DNA of 64,000 nt from Seiridium cupressi. Taxonomy: Eukaryota > Ascomycota > Sordariomycetes > Amphisphaeriales > Sporocadaceae. The notes under the pieces are model-generated. The model worked only from the letters and a program-made list of their open reading frames with translations, was not told the origin of the DNA and did not search any database. A program made the position numbers and the translations under genes. The stretch lies in the NCBI GenBank assembly GCA_036674765.1, contig JARVKI010000001.1:248001-312000 (forward strand), in the 5' to 3' direction. Shown piece after piece: positions 37,905 through 50,934 of the stretch; position 1 is the first letter of the stretch, and each line of letters opens with the position of its first letter.

Positions 37905-39292
37905 TTCGCTATGTTGGCATAGTCTCTCGCCATGATGACTCTTGCACCACCACTTCTAACGAAAGGAAGAGACATTGGATTCTCAGGAAAATTTGCCTTA
38001 GTAAGCTTCCTTTTGACTTTGATCGCGATTCAGATCCCAGTAAAGGGGGACACTGTCTAGGGGTCATGTGTGGCTCGTTACTTCACGAAAGGACCATGTG
38101 GATACGACCGGAGGAATCTCCTTTGTGTTAGGTCATGGCAGGTAATTTTGAAAACTTTCTCTAGTTCACTGTCTATGTATGTATTAATAGCTGAAGCACC
38201 TCTTGCAAGTGACAGAACAGGCCACTTCGTCATTGGTACCATATTACGTGCTATAGTCGGTGGCTTACTGGGCAAGGATCAACGACCCCTTCGGGAAATC
38301 ATGGGAAAGAGAACTTGTGTGGCCAGCAGACTATATGTACCGGGATCTCACGTCAGCGTCATTATTTCAAATACTGTAGCTGCCGGGTGAATTTCCAGTG
38401 ATTATGGCGTGCGCTTAGTCAGTCCGTTGTCCCGTTTATATGCTCGCGGGTTTTAAAGGGGAATTATGTAGCTATTCCGAAATGCAGGCTTTGTCTTTCA
38501 GAAATACTCCTCGATTGGGTTGCCCGGCTTTGTGGGAGGCACGTCATAATTTGATGGAATGTGGTCTTTAGCAAAGGAACTAATCCATATACCAAACAAT
38601 TCTGGGGCCCTGTGGAATGAATCTGGCAAAGGATGAACAACATTATTGCATTAAGATACATGTACACGATCAGCGGCTTTGTCTAGAAGTGGTGGCAATA
38701 TGTCGAGTTTCGAGGTATGCTTGGCTATTGAAATGAAAGTTGAGACTATTTGGTCAGTTGTGTTTTTTGCACTTGCACAAGCGTTTCTGATTGTTGTATG
38801 CTTGCAATGTTCGAGTGTTGCACCGAGACAAACATATGCGGTAGCTTGTTCAATGGTTAACTGGTAGTTACTGGTATTGGCTGCCAGTTGATTTGTAGTT
38901 CATCTCAACTCTGTGTCCGACACGAGCCTTTCCACCCATATAGTAAGTAGATCATTGTGCTCCAACAGGCATTATCGTTCAACCATCTGCGTACACGAAC
39001 GATATAATGGCACGGAAGACAAAGTATAATATTTGATGGGCAGGTAGGCCAGTCTCTCATTTCTTAACGATTACCTATGATATCATTCGGAGGCAAATCT
39101 GAACCAAGTCCACTCAAGATGGATGCTGCCCCCGGGAGCAGCGTGTAACAGACCACTAAGAGCACAGAGAATCAACTCGAAAACGGGTCTATACACCCCA
39201 TCCGAAAGCGTAGAAAGCGAACTCCTAACAACACCCCAGTTTCCGCAACAAAACTGCAAACCAAAGAAGAAGGAACTCTACCGGGCAGATCT

Positions 39293-40679
39293 CTAACCTG
39301 CCCTCTTTCCTTTCTGGGTCATCTTGCGGAAAGCCTCGATACCACTAGAACCAATGGGACGATGCGAACTATCTCTCGAAGGCTCGAACGTGCTCTTCGG
39401 TGCCACTGTATATGCAGCAGGGAGGCCTCCAACACGTGCACGGTTACTGACAACATTTGGTGCCAAAATACGTTCTCGCTCGGCATCGCGAAGCGTCTGT
39501 TGTGAAGTAGCTGGGCGTTGTGTAAGAGTGAATTGGGACGAGCCTGCTGCTTGGCGGAGTTTGGCAGCCCTACAAGAAAAGTTAGCACCCATAGGTGTGT
39601 TGGAGGGGCAGGAGGCATACTGATAATCGAAGTCACGAGTCTCGACCTGGCGCTGCTTATAGTCATGGGTCTTCCTAAGAATGGGTCTGGACCAATCTCC
39701 CAGTAACTGCTCAGCTAGGCGCTTGACACTTTTCTCGGCCTTTCTGCTCTTGGTGTAAAAAAGAACAATCTTGCCGATTCCGCTTGCCAACAGTGTTTCC
39801 TTCTCGATAGGGAGACGATGTAGAGCCGTGAAGATGTCACGTTGGATGTTGTAGGCAGGCAATGAACCATCGCTGAGGGGCTCGAGAAAGAACTTGACCG
39901 ATTCGAGGAAGTTGGCGTCGGGATCCACAATAGCAGACTGCTGGTTGTTGCGGTTCAGGAGTGCCATCACCTCAGGAAGCAGCTTTAGCTTGTGAATAGC
40001 TGGCTGTTGTTGCTCACGAGCATTGTTGTCGTCGCGGCAGGCATTCTCCATGGCCGTCTTGAGGGCAGCTATCTGCTCATCGAGTTCGGCTTCCAAGTCC
40101 TATTCCAGACGTCAGTGTGCATCGGAGTAATGCGTTGAGGACAATACGTACAACCTCATCCTTCTTCTTGCGTCTCTTGACCTTGTTCTTGACCTCGCCA
40201 GCAGCAGCTCGCTCGATGGCTCGTCGTCTTCGCTCCTCGGGCGTGAGGGTGCTCTCGTCGATAGGTTCTGGTGAAGCCTTCCTGCTCGAGACGGCACCGG
40301 TCTTTCGAGAGCGCTTTCCACTCAGAATCTCGCCATCGGCGCCGTCATTGTCCTCTTCGTCCCGTCTGCGCTTCTTCTTCTCTCGTCTGCCCTCCTTCGG
40401 CTTTTTAGTAGCTAGACCCTTCCGCTTGCCGGCCTTGAGTGTTCGAGCAACATCCTCATCGATTTCGACCGGCTTCTCTTCAATGCGGGCGGCTGCTGGG
40501 TCATAGTCTCCAAACTGGTCTTCGTCGATATCTGACAGGTCATCGTCTGAGTTGTCTTTGTCCGAATCTCCGGCTGCCTCGACATCGTAGTCACCCAGCT
40601 CCTGATCCTTGGGCTCGTCATCCTTCTCCTCCTCGTGAAGGGTTTGCGGCGAGCCGACCATGGACTCGTTGTCTGACAT
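39293..40679 (-). CDS. IWS1: Transcription elongation factor Iws1/Spn1
   Basis: Three exons: 40679-40152, 40099-39621 and 39569-39293; introns of 52 bp (GTACGT donor) and 51 bp (GTATGC donor, GCTAAC branch). The protein is 427 aa from MSDNESMVGSPQ. The N-terminal half is acidic then strongly basic and disordered (DDDLSDIDEDQFGDYD, then Lys/Arg clusters). The second half holds the TFIIS N-terminal (LW) helical domain, from about KLLPEVMALLNRNNQQ through LPIEKETLLASGIGKIVLFY to EQLLGDWSRPIL. Iws1/Spn1 binds Spt6 and elongating RNA polymerase II in the nucleus. The C-terminal tail is variable. It is divergently arranged with the Brl1-like gene, about 700 bp apart. Confidence 0.95.
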
Positions 40680-41375
40680 GATGGCGGGATGAGAGGTCGC
40701 AATTGACGATCTTGCTCGTTGTTTGTGCGCAATCAGCGGGAACCACAAGCCTTAAACCAGGCGGACGTCGATCAGGCCAGCGAATGTTGCAGGGTGGTGA
40801 AGTATCAAGTCGATGGTGGAAGCCACCAGAGTCAGGTGTCAAAGATGGGCTTGGAAGGCACGGGTGGAAGTGAATGCAGATCAGATAAAACGCCCACAGC
40901 GAGCTCCGGTTTGCAGTCGCGCTTCCCAAGTGAAGTTCAGTTGCCTCCCAGAAATGTCAAAGTGGATCTCCAGAGCCTAAAGAGACAAGGGTAAAGCACG
41001 CTAGCGTCATTTACCATTTACAAGGGTCATTGCGGCCCCGGCCTCGATAGAAGCATCCAAACCAGTACGTGCACAGTAGCGCGGAGGGGCGTAACGTGGT
41101 GTGGCTTGGCTTGGTGTGGGACAACAGTTTGTTTACTGTGGCTTCTCCGTTGACCCGTTGACCGACCGAGTTACAGCTTCCCGAAAAGCTGGTCAGGGGT
41201 CTGTCCAGGCGAGCTCGTCCAACATTTGTCGTCACTCGTTCGTTCACTTATTCACTTTGTCGCCATTTGCTGTGCAGGCCATTCTCCCATTCACCATCGC
41301 CATTGGAATTGGGATTTTTGCTGTGCAATACTTCGAAGCGCTATATATTGGCAGAAATCGCCATATCTGCCGACC
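40680..41375. promoter_or_regulatory. Bidirectional promoter between IWS1 and the Brl1-like gene
   Basis: About 700 bases between two divergent ATGs. Contains a GGTGTGGCTTGGCTTGGTGTGG direct-repeat-like stretch near 41097-41118. The CT-rich leader on the plus side starts around 41.2 kb. Two housekeeping genes probably share it. Confidence 0.5.
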
Positions 41376-42946
41376 ATGGAGAGGCGCACTTTCGAATCTC
41401 CCATGGACTGGGAATACCAGAATTCCGGGCCACTAGATCCCACCAGTCCCTTTGTACAGTCTGCGCAGAGAGCGCAGAACAATAGTAAGTCGATGTGCTT
41501 GGTGTAGCCGGGAGGTTTATTTCTCTAACTTGCTGCCTCGAATTCTAGATGCGTTTGGACTTCCCAGAACAGGCACCTTTGGCCAACAAAATTCATTCTC
41601 GCGCACACAGAGCAGCCCCCAGAAGCCGGGCCTGACCACACCCGCCTTTTCCTCTTCGATATTTCCTTCCTCAAACTCCCATCTACAGCGGACAAACACC
41701 GCCCCGCCCTTCCGAAATCCTGCATTCACAACGCCGCGAAAACCGTTCGACATGGATGCCGTCTCTGAAGCATCGGCCGCTGAGGATAGCCCTGCGCTTA
41801 CCGATGCTGATAGTTATCCAAACACGCCCGAGGCGGACAACATGCGCAGCTTTGGTCAGATGACCCTCACACCAGCGCGATCCAAGGCCTTGAGTTCCGC
41901 CCTGAGCAAAAGGTCCCCAGGCAAGGGCGAAATACCCCGCGGCTCCACGGCCTTTGGCACCAGGGACAAGGTACGAAAACGGAAGCGCCGCCACGATGAT
42001 AAGGACATCAGCGGCTTCCGTCTCCCCTACAAACACCCGGACGAGTGGGACGATACGGAAGGCAACGACTCGGACGATAGCGTCTACCAGCCGAACGACC
42101 ACCATGGGCCTGACGCCCAGTCAGGCCGGAGGAGGAAAGGGTGGATCAGTGGATTCCTATCCGTTATCCAAAAGCATCCGGATGCCCCTATTGTCTTGGG
42201 CTCCTGGGTCACACTGCTATTCAACCTGGCAGTCGTGGGTCTGGCCCTGTGGCTGCTTTGGGTGGTCGTGGCCAGTTTCCGTGACGATTTCTGGGCAGCG
42301 AAACAAGAGCTTCGTGCTGTTGTCGTGGAGGAGATGGCCAGATGTGCGAGAGACTACGCCGACAACCGGTGCTCGCCTAGAGAGCAACGCCTACCCGCGA
42401 TGAATGCCATGTGCGATGAATGGGAGGCCTGCATGAATCAAAACCCGGACAACCTTATGCGAGTGCGCCTAGGTGCTAGGAACATTGTTGAAATTCTCAA
42501 CGAGATCATCGAGACGATGCACTGGAAGACGCTGGTATGGATCATATTTAATGATAACCCCCCTCCATATGGATTTAGTACTGACTGTTGACCAGGCTGC
42601 CTTCATTGCTCTGTTCGCCATCTTCTGTTTCAGCGGCATCTCTCTCGTCAAGAGTAGCCAAGCTCCCTCAAATTTCGCTTTCGTGCCGCATCCTCCACAG
42701 TCGTCACAATCCGCCTTTCAGCCACACCCTTCCATCATGTATGGACACGTGCCGCAGACACCTAGAACCCGTTATCTTGGACATTTGCAAAACGACGATA
42801 CACCAGATACGGACGCATCTCCCAGTGATATGAAATCGCTCCCTCCTCCGTCGTACTGGCGGACGCCTAGCGGAAGACGTAGTCCGAGTAAAGGGGACGG
42901 AGGACGTAGTCCGACAAAGAGCCGAAGTCCTGCGAAGAGGTATTAA
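41376..42946 (+). CDS. Nuclear envelope protein of the Brr6/Brl1 family
   Basis: Three exons: 41376-41484, 41549-42534 and 42596-42946; introns of 64 and 61 bp, giving 481 aa from MERRTFESPMDWEY. A long Ser/Pro/Thr-rich, cytoplasm- or nucleoplasm-facing N-terminal region precedes the Brr6/Brl1 domain. Transmembrane helix 1 is VTLLFNLAVVGLALWLLWVV. A lumenal segment carries four cysteines (MARCARDYADNRCSPRE and MCDEWEACMNQ), and helix 2 is AAFIALFAIFCFSGISLV. Splicing of intron 2 joins WKTL to AAFIALF at the start of that helix. Cysteine-pair positions match the family, whose members help nuclear pore insertion and membrane lipid homeostasis. The C-terminal tail has RSPSK/RSPTK/RSPAK repeats, likely phosphorylation sites. 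Starts divergently from IWS1. Confidence 0.93.
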
Positions 42947-43836
42947 GCTGGATATGATGGAAAATGTCTGATTAGGATACAAGTGAGGAATCGCCACACA
43001 GGACGCACATGTTAGTGCTAAAAAATTCACGTTGGAGTAAATTGGCGTTTTTGTTGAGCAAGTACAATTCGATGTCCACCGTGGTGTGTACATCATGAAA
43101 GCGAGTAAATAGTGCATCATGAAAGCAAGTAAAATAGTCGACTAGCACAGATCCTTGAGATCACCTCGAATGGAGATATTGTGTGGCAAAGCTCGCACAA
43201 ATCAGCAATATCGGAAATTTATATGACGTGTAGTTAAATATATGTTCCCTTGTCTCGGTGCTTACTTGATATGCTTCGTAGCGAGCCAAAGATTCATGGA
43301 TCTTGGACACTTACGAATCGAATCACTACTCACCCCACGCTGAACGCTTCGACTGTCGACCTAGTAGTTTATAGAAAGCCATGGGGGATGGACGAGTGTC
43401 TCCCAGACTTGCAGAATTTCCTCGACTATACATATCGAGGGCAGTCAGAGGCACCAAGATCTCCATATCTACCAGCAGGGTTTGGTGGGGCGGCCTCCAA
43501 TTCATCCTCTGCGTATCGGCTTCCAATGCCACAAGCCTTGTATGATACTCTACTTCTTGTAGCAGTGCACCAACCATCATGCAAGCGCGTGCTTGTAGCT
43601 GGCAAACAGCCGATGCAATATATTCCCGATAGCTTCAAACATCATATAAGCGAGACCGTCTCTCAGGAACTTTCTTTTTTCCGAAACTCCATGCTAGGAA
43701 AATGCTTAGAACGGTCAAAATGTTTAAAAGGGAGAGGGAAATTCAGGGAGAGAAATGCGCTAAGTTCATACAAAGTCTTCAAGTGTGATAGAATGCACTC
43801 TTGCGAAACCTCTACTACTAAGCACGAGGAGTATGA
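42947..43836. other. Convergent 3' region
   Basis: Lies between the Brl1-like stop (+) and the NirA-like stop (-). A short direct repeat of CATCATGAAAGC occurs at 43090-43122 (two copies). The open frame at 43250-44101 on the plus strand is antisense to the regulator and not a gene. Confidence 0.5.
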
Positions 43837-46557
43837 TTATAGCAATGCGAATCCAGCTTCCTCGAGCATGTGTCCAGAGGGTAACATAGGCCGCCCTTGC
43901 ATTGGGAATGGCCAGAACAAGGGGTTCTCGATGCTCTCGGCCGTATGCACCATGGGACCAGCACCGAACTCGGTCTCCATTCTTGGATTTGGAACGCCGG
44001 CACTCGGACGGCCTATTCCTTCTTCTCGCGGGCTATTAGTATCACTTGGTGGTGGCGGCGTTGCTGCTGCCTCGGCTCCGGATGGGTCGGGGATGCCTTG
44101 AGACCCAGGTCCCCAGGAGCACATAAAGTCTCCGTCGGCAACACTTGGAGTGAAAAAGTTCAGGCTGCTTGTTTGTGGCCGGACGAGCTGGTCTGCATCC
44201 TTGGCATCAAGAGCCTTGGCCGGTGGGGGTATATGCACCTCGATGTTCCACTTCTTTGCCAAATACCGCAGAATATGGAGCGCCTGCTCAGCAAAGTTAT
44301 GGCAAGGTGCCATCTCCGTCAGGTCCGAGATTCCTTGATTGATAGCGTCTACCACCCGTGGGCTGAGTTTAGCAGTCGAGGCACCGGACGGCGTGGGCGA
44401 TGCGGGCCCCGTCGTGTTGGATGAGGGTCGTAAATCAGCTTGATCGAGTATTCCTCCCTCAGTACGAGTCGTCGACTCAGTCGGGCCGGAGCCTGGCGTG
44501 TTATCTTGTGTAGCGGAAGTCGGTACGCCGACAGCTAAGTGCATGATGGAGGACGTAAGGACGAAGTATGGGACAAAAGAAGGCGTACGTCTTAGGGTGT
44601 ATAGTTGAGAATACGACCTCGATAACCCCTGGATTGCGTCGGCGGCTTGAGCGCAAACATCGCGGGGTGTGACACTCGATCCGATAATCCGTAGTTTGAT
44701 TAGAGGCCGGAACAGGAGGAGGATGGCGAAGTGATAATACATGTGTGCGAAGAGAACCGCAGGGGTGAAGTTGGTCCCCAGCCGTAGCACTTCGGGTATT
44801 CGATCATACCAGTTAAGATACTGCGTATATGTGTCGAGGAGATCGCGGCTAGTGACAGGTTTGCCAGGCGAGTGAAGAACGTATAGGGAGTTATGGACGA
44901 GCTCGCTCAGCTCGCAAAAACATGTGTAAACGGATCGTACGTTGGAGGGCTGTTCACAAGACCGTTGCAGAGAAGCACCTAGTTGGTCAGAGCCTGTTCA
45001 GTCAACACCAACAAAAAAGTCGACATGGAGGAAATACACTTACCGTTGTCAGTGTACGGTACCCACAGGGAGGCTTCTATGTCCTCGATGATGGCGGGTT
45101 TGGGGGGGAGATGAGGGAAGTATGAGCATTGTGGCAGCGAGCCAGTCGCAAGAGACCACGCGTGATCTAGGGCGAAGGCACCCCAGAAGGTTGCGGCCTG
45201 GACACCCATCTCATCCGGATCGCCCTCTCCACTGAGCCGATGTAAGCCCATCTCAATGGCCAGGCGCACACTCTGCCCGGCGTAGTACCAACTCTCCGAG
45301 TCCCTACCACAGCTTGCCTCACGGATGGACATGATGCCCAACGCTTGTATTGTGGTCAGATTGTGGTGATTCGTCTCCTTGCCGAGCAGCCTCAGGGTCT
45401 CCCTGAAGAAATGATCCCCCGAAGTCGCTGGGTCATCAGGATTGGCACGAGTATGAGGTTGCGTTGAAAATCTGCAGCCAAGGGCAAGCAAGGCATTGAC
45501 CAAAATTGGAGAACAATACCGAGGACGGCCGTCTAGGAAGTCCTTCAAGAAATGCTCCTTGCTCAGAGAAGCAAAGGTGGGATATTCCCAGCAGAAATAC
45601 AAAGCAAGCAAATGTTGGACTAAAGCTGTATCTGCCGTAATGCCTGTCCACGTCGTCGGGGGGGATTTCATATCGGGTGCGTCTAAAGGTGCTAACACCT
45701 GATCCGCTCCTTGGTAACGCGATCCGTCTGTGGAAGCCTGGTCCTGAACCCATGAGCCCACCCTGTTCTGCGGCGGCAGATCCGCAGTCCATTGCATGAC
45801 ATCGGGATGCGAATTGCTCCTCGTAGACTGTGTCTGGCTGCGAGGCGAGAAGGCCCAAGGGCTCTTCTGGTCATAGTCGTGCTTTTGCGTCTGTTGCGCG
45901 CTCATCGTCATTGGATTGTAGCCTCCCGGAACAGTCGTGTGGTTCCCCAAACTCATACCAGCTGATACAGACAACGGTGGAAGTGTTGGTCCCCTTGACG
46001 CCATGGGCCCCGAGCGCGGCGGAAAAGTAGGGATTGGTCCACCGCCAGAGGGCAAGGTGCCTCCTAGCCATTCCGAGATGTTTTCTACACTCTGCCCGTT
46101 CCGTATCCGTGTGAGGACTTCTTCCCAGAGTTCAGGCTTAACCAGTGCAGATATTACTGTATCACTCTGGCGCTGCTGCTTCCGAAGCTGGTCGATCTCG
46201 CTCCGTAGGTTCTCCTTCGACTGGCGCACGGGGATTTCGTAGACGCATTCAACGCTCTGCGCCTTACATCGTCCACAGGGTCTCTGCCCATCGCACTACG
46301 TAAAAGATTACTGTCAACCTTGGCCGACGGCCCCGAGGATGTCTTGCGCGAGACACAGGCACAACACATACCTTGGCGCGCTTCTTGCGACACTCTGTGC
46401 AGGCGTTGGGCGTCACCACTCCCAAGCCCCTTTTCCTCTTATTTGCTGCATCTGATGGGCCGGCGTTGCTCGAGGGCGCGGGGTGCTTCTCCGAGGTGGC
46501 AGAGGTCGGCTCAGGTCCCGTGTCGCTGGCCCGTCGGCCTTGTGATCCGTCCTCCAT
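43837..46557 (-). CDS. Zn2Cys6 transcription factor, NirA/NIT4-like
   Basis: Three exons: 46557-46372, 46295-45044 and 44978-43837; introns of 76 and 65 bp; about 859 aa. Intron 1 splits the zinc cluster between ACTECRKKRAK and CDGQRPCGRCKAQSVECVYE; splicing rebuilds a full CX2CX6CX6CX2CX6C binuclear cluster. A dimerisation-like segment follows (ENLRSEIDQLRKQQRQSDTV), with the ELWEEVLTRIRNGQSVENI block typical of NIT4/NirA relatives. The middle homology region contains SWYYAGQSVRLAIEMGLHRL and LNWYDRIPEVLRLG, then FVPYFVLTSSIMHLAVG. Known NIT4/NirA proteins activate nitrate assimilation genes; many paralogues carry the same label without that role, and no nitrate gene lies nearby. The C-terminal region is Pro/Gly-rich and probably the activation domain. 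Confidence 0.9.
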
Positions 46558-47902
46558 TGATGCTAGGAGTCGCTAGTATCATGGGCCCGGCAGCCCATGC
46601 TGGCTTTCTGTCTCGAAGGTTCTGTATCAGGACCTTGGAGTCGCTAACTCGTACAGTCGAACGTTGCGACAACAGCTTGGTGTATTATTGACGTACCATG
46701 CCCAGCACGTACAATCCTCTCGGTAGCAGCTTGTAACTAATATCGCCGGTGTGCTGTGAGCAGTGTTCCAAGTCGTGCAGACTGGGTGCAAAGAGGAGCG
46801 ATCGCCTTGGAGGCCGCGGCCGTTCGGGCAATAGGGCAGGCACAATTTGGTTTAGTCGATGCGACCAGCTCTACCAGGAGTTGTGAGATTTCTCGACTCT
46901 GTTTTCGCAAGCATCCATCTTTGTGAAAATTTTGCAAGATTACGAAGAAATCGAAGCTCAAATTTGTTTTGAGTCCTTCCGTAGATGGGAACAGGTTTGT
47001 GAGAGAGCGCTGGCTTCACTGTTGCGTCCAGGGTCAGGTCGCGCGCGCAGTGCCGGGGCGGAGGTTCAAGGCAGGACTAAGGAAAAGCAGAGCGAGCCGG
47101 CATTCGTTGCTGATAGAGGGGGACGACGCCAGGGCCGAATTGGGAGCTGGCGAATCATGCCGATCATCATCCACCTTTGCCCCGGATCGCGCTGAATTTG
47201 AGCTCAGATTGCGGATTGGCAGGCAGTGAGTGGCTTAAGCCCCCGAAAGCTTTCAAAGCTGCAGCACGGCACGCTACCTCAAAATCGCATGCCCAATTGC
47301 GTCACCGATCTCGCCTGGGGCGCTCGGCTCGAGGCATCTTTGGAACTGATAGATCACCCCACAGCTGGCATGCCATGAAGCCAGCTGCCGCGAGACTAGT
47401 GATTTTCGTGTATCCCATGAACTGGTAACTACCTACACTAACCGCACAAGGAACATATCAGTTAGTACATGTATGGTACAACGCCATCTTAGCCTCCCTA
47501 TACAATCAGAGTGTTATTAGAAAATAGGGAAAGAAAAAGGAAAAAAAGAAAACCCCTGTTTTTTCGACCTCAACCATCAGTATGTAGTTCAAAACAGGGG
47601 GTCCAGCGCCGTTGGTAACTCGGCAGGTACATGTACCCTCCTATCTAATCTAATCCCTGTGCGGTAGTTGCCAAGTTCATGGGATAGGGGTTTTGAGTCA
47701 GTCCATGGCCAGCCTTTGCCTATCGTCCGTAGGATCGGGCTCTGATTGCATTATCGTTTTGATCACCATTTCAATTTGACATATTTAATAACATAGAATT
47801 TGTTCAACAGACCGGATCTCGTATGCAATGATGCCGCAGAGCTACATAAACCCCATCACGTCTGATCTCATTGCAGAAAACCCCAGCATGGATACCGGTA
47901 CA
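46558..47902. other. Intergenic region upstream of the NirA-like regulator
   Basis: About 1.3 kb covering the regulator promoter and the 3' flank of the OPT gene. Contains a 12-base palindrome GGTACATGTACC at 47626-47637. No coding-like frame is convincing. Confidence 0.4.
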
Positions 47903-50900
47903 CTACGCAAAGGACCCCTTCTCTGGACCAAAGTAACCCCTGCTCGGAAGGGGCAGGATGCCCACGCTGGATCCATCTACCCCGGCCGAGCTGACCGTGT
48001 TTCCCCACCAGTTGAGGCTCACAGGATCATATTCGACTGCGAAGAACTTGATCAGGGCACATATGGCTACCCCAGCCGTCAAGGCGGCAGAGAGGACATA
48101 GTTGTACTTCTCCCACCACGCCAGCCTGTTTGTTGCGTTAGAGAGCTCGAGCCCTGGCTTTTCATGGTGTCAACGAGTGGGCCTTACCTGTGTTTCGGGA
48201 GCCAATACATAAAGATGTAAGACAAGATGATCCCAGGTGTCTTGTAAGACAAGTTGGAGGGCGCCCAGTGCTGGATGCCCTGGATGATCAAGATGGGGTT
48301 CAACCACAGCAGAGACGCTACAAATGGGAATAGTGTCCGGTCCAGAAGGGCAAAAGTGCCCGGGCGCAGCTTTGTTCGGAACTGCTCCCGTACGCCAGGC
48401 AGATACCTCGGTCCAAGACTCTGCCCGGCTAGAAAGACAAGCGCAATTACAGTTCCGATGAGAAAGCACCACTTAAAGAGCGGATAGAGGTCGTTGAACA
48501 TGCGCTCGGATCCCAGAAGTCCCCACATTAACGAGCTGGCGTAAAGAGGTGCTCCATCATTGGCGCAAGTGAACTTGCTTGGCTGGTCAGCTGTACAGAG
48601 CCCCTTGACGTTGTTGAGAACGAAGTCTTGCGTGCCAACGGCGACGAAGCAGGTGATTATGATTGTTCCAACCTGGCTTCGGAAAACCGCCCTTGGGGCG
48701 ATCTTACAATAATGAGCCATCTTTTGGTCTTGAACATAATTGTCGCCGTAGCCAGCTAGAGCCCACGAGCCCAACGTCTGTGCGAAAAGGAATGCGTTAG
48801 GGTTGCCGGGGAGGATGAAGCCAGTAATGACCTGAATCAACGAACCCAGTCCCAAGTTGGTTCCCGTCGTTGCCGAAAGGAACGAAAGGGGAACGGCGAA
48901 GACTAGGTTGATTCCGATCATCAAAAACACCAGCCAGACGGGCGTATCGAGCGGATAAATCTTCAGAAAGACGACCGATACGACAATAGCCGCAACCAAG
49001 ATTAGGAGAAACCACCAATCTGGCACTTCGGCATATCTTGACATTAGTCTGTTGTGGATATCCATTGCTCCTTCGAAATTCCCCTTCCCGCGCCTCAATC
49101 CTTGGTAGAAGTCGACTATGTTATAGAAAACACATTAGTATTTGCACATCCCCAGAACAAATCCAAGCATCTCATGATCCTAGGGGCTTGTTCGCATTAA
49201 GGGAAAGACAAAGCTGTGTTACCAGCTTCTAAAAAGACACAAGAGAGACACAACCACCGCATCATTCTGTACGTACCATATGCTCTCGACACGGTTTTCC
49301 ACTGGTTGAACATTATGTAAAGAAAATACACCGGGTAAAATGCAAAGTTCGCCCCCACCGTGAGCACGTAGCCAGCGGAATAGAAAGGGGGCGAGTACTC
49401 CTGATACAAGGTCTCGTTGAGTTTGTTGTTGACAACAATCTTTTGTACTTGATAACTAGTACCATCATTGGCAAACGCCGAAGATGAGTTGATCGGAAGA
49501 TAGGCGGTGTTATACATGTTGGAGTAGTAGATGCCTAAGATGATTAGGCCGCCAAGTATACTACCAAAATACATGGTGCAGGTTGCGAAGAATGGCTGTG
49601 CTAGAGCGGCATAGGACGAGGTTGCGACGTTCCAGTCAAAGGTGGTGATCGGGTTGAACAGCCCGAGTCCAAGTGAAGACCCGGTAAGAATAGCCAGTGT
49701 GACATTCTCTGGGGCGATCCAAGTCATCCAGTTGAAGGTTGACAATGCCGTAAATAAATAGCCAGGGAACCAGTAGTAAATGAACATTGAGATGGTGCAG
49801 ATATAAAAGAAGTTGTATCGCGATATGGTCCAGCCATAGATATTCTCTTTGGGCTCTGGTCTAGTCAAGGCTCGATTCATAGCAATGGTCGGCAGAATCG
49901 TTGGCCAAAGGGCCTTGACGGGATAAACGCTGAAGCGTCGGAGGTAGCCAGCGAATCCCATACCCATCAGTTGTACGAACAAAGTGAGCATCAGCTGATA
50001 ACCGAAGTTGACAAAAGTTTCGCCGTAGTACACATCGGACTTTTGAACTAGGATCATTCCATAGCTGTTGGTTGTATATATTGCAATGTTGTAAGTGATT
50101 GTGGCAAACATTTGCTCCTTGAATGACCAAGGTCCAGGGTTCAACGAGTGGCGGACACCCACCACTGTGATTCCCCAGTCGGGCAACACTTTCTCAAGGA
50201 ATTTGGCACACTACAACACCTGAGGTTAGCGATTCCTTCTTCGAGTCTGCTTGGCAAATTATCGGGAGTCGAAATGGTCAATTAGGAAGTGCTAACTCTC
50301 GGGACACGGCAAGAATGACTCTGCAGGCTACTTACTGGATACAACAGGATCTGGATAACTGAACCGCTCAAGCCTATAGTATGTCAACATCACGATACTG
50401 TACAATCGAGGAACAGATCAACTTACTGATGGACGGGAAACGACTGTTGAAGAAAGTAGACATAAATGTGCCGATAACAGCCCATCCGATACCGAGGAAG
50501 TAGGCTCGGAAGGTCTCGATGGGGACATTAACGTCGTCTGTATGTTCAGCCACGGAACGAACACCGGGATATGGAGAGGAATATCTCATCAGGACGGCGT
50601 CGATTCTCAGATCACGCTCGTAAAATTCGCCATACGTCTTCGGTCCTTCTAGAAGCCGCTTCATCCGGTCTCGCATCTCAGAGGGGAAATTCCAGTCATC
50701 AGAATGAAATTGCACAGCCTCGTGAAGGATCTCAATTGCTTCATCCTCGGTCATGTTATTGATCTTGTCGAGGATATACTCTGCCTCGCCATTGGGGGCC
50801 AGTTCCTCCAGCATTTGATGCGGGATCTGATCTCCGACCCGCTCCGTGTTTGCCCCGGCCGGCATCTTCTCCGGATCAGACCTAGGGCGAGCGGCACTGA

Positions 50901-50934
50901 CCGTGTCGTCCACGATTTCGATATTGCCAGACAT
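47903..50934 (-). CDS. OPT-family oligopeptide transporter
   Basis: Five exons: 50934-50427, 50373-50336 (38 nt), 50210-49277, 49115-48188 and 48125-47903; introns of 53, 125, 161 and 62 bp, encoding about 876 aa. Every junction keeps frame: FPSIS joins LSGSVIQILLYP, then CAKFLEK; later SRAY joins VDFYQGL. The N-terminal 140 residues are cytosolic and acidic, ending in NVPIETFRAYFLG at the first membrane segment. At least 12 hydrophobic helices follow. Family features include TFFNSRFPSIS, the WSFKEQMFATITYN segment, CKIAPRAVFRSQ and QHWAPSNLSYKTPG with a final NWWGNTV. OPT carriers move tetra/pentapeptides or related peptides with protons across the plasma membrane. The substrate is unknown. 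Confidence 0.93.

Larger units (their letters stand above)
33385..39292. other. Gene-poor stretch with coding relics
   Basis: Almost 6 kb without an intact gene. The part up to about 35.5 kb has average composition and no convincing frame. From about 35.6 kb composition shifts toward AT and remnants appear on the minus strand: a coding-like frame around 38905-38660, another around 38640-38490 and a GNAT-like fragment at 37361-37904. These remnants are interrupted by stops and frame changes and do not form a gene. No terminal repeats or transposase motifs were found. Confidence 0.45.

Noticed and set aside
43250..44101. 283-codon plus-strand frame
   Set aside because: Largely antisense to the last exon of the NirA-like regulator, whose splice structure and domains are clear.
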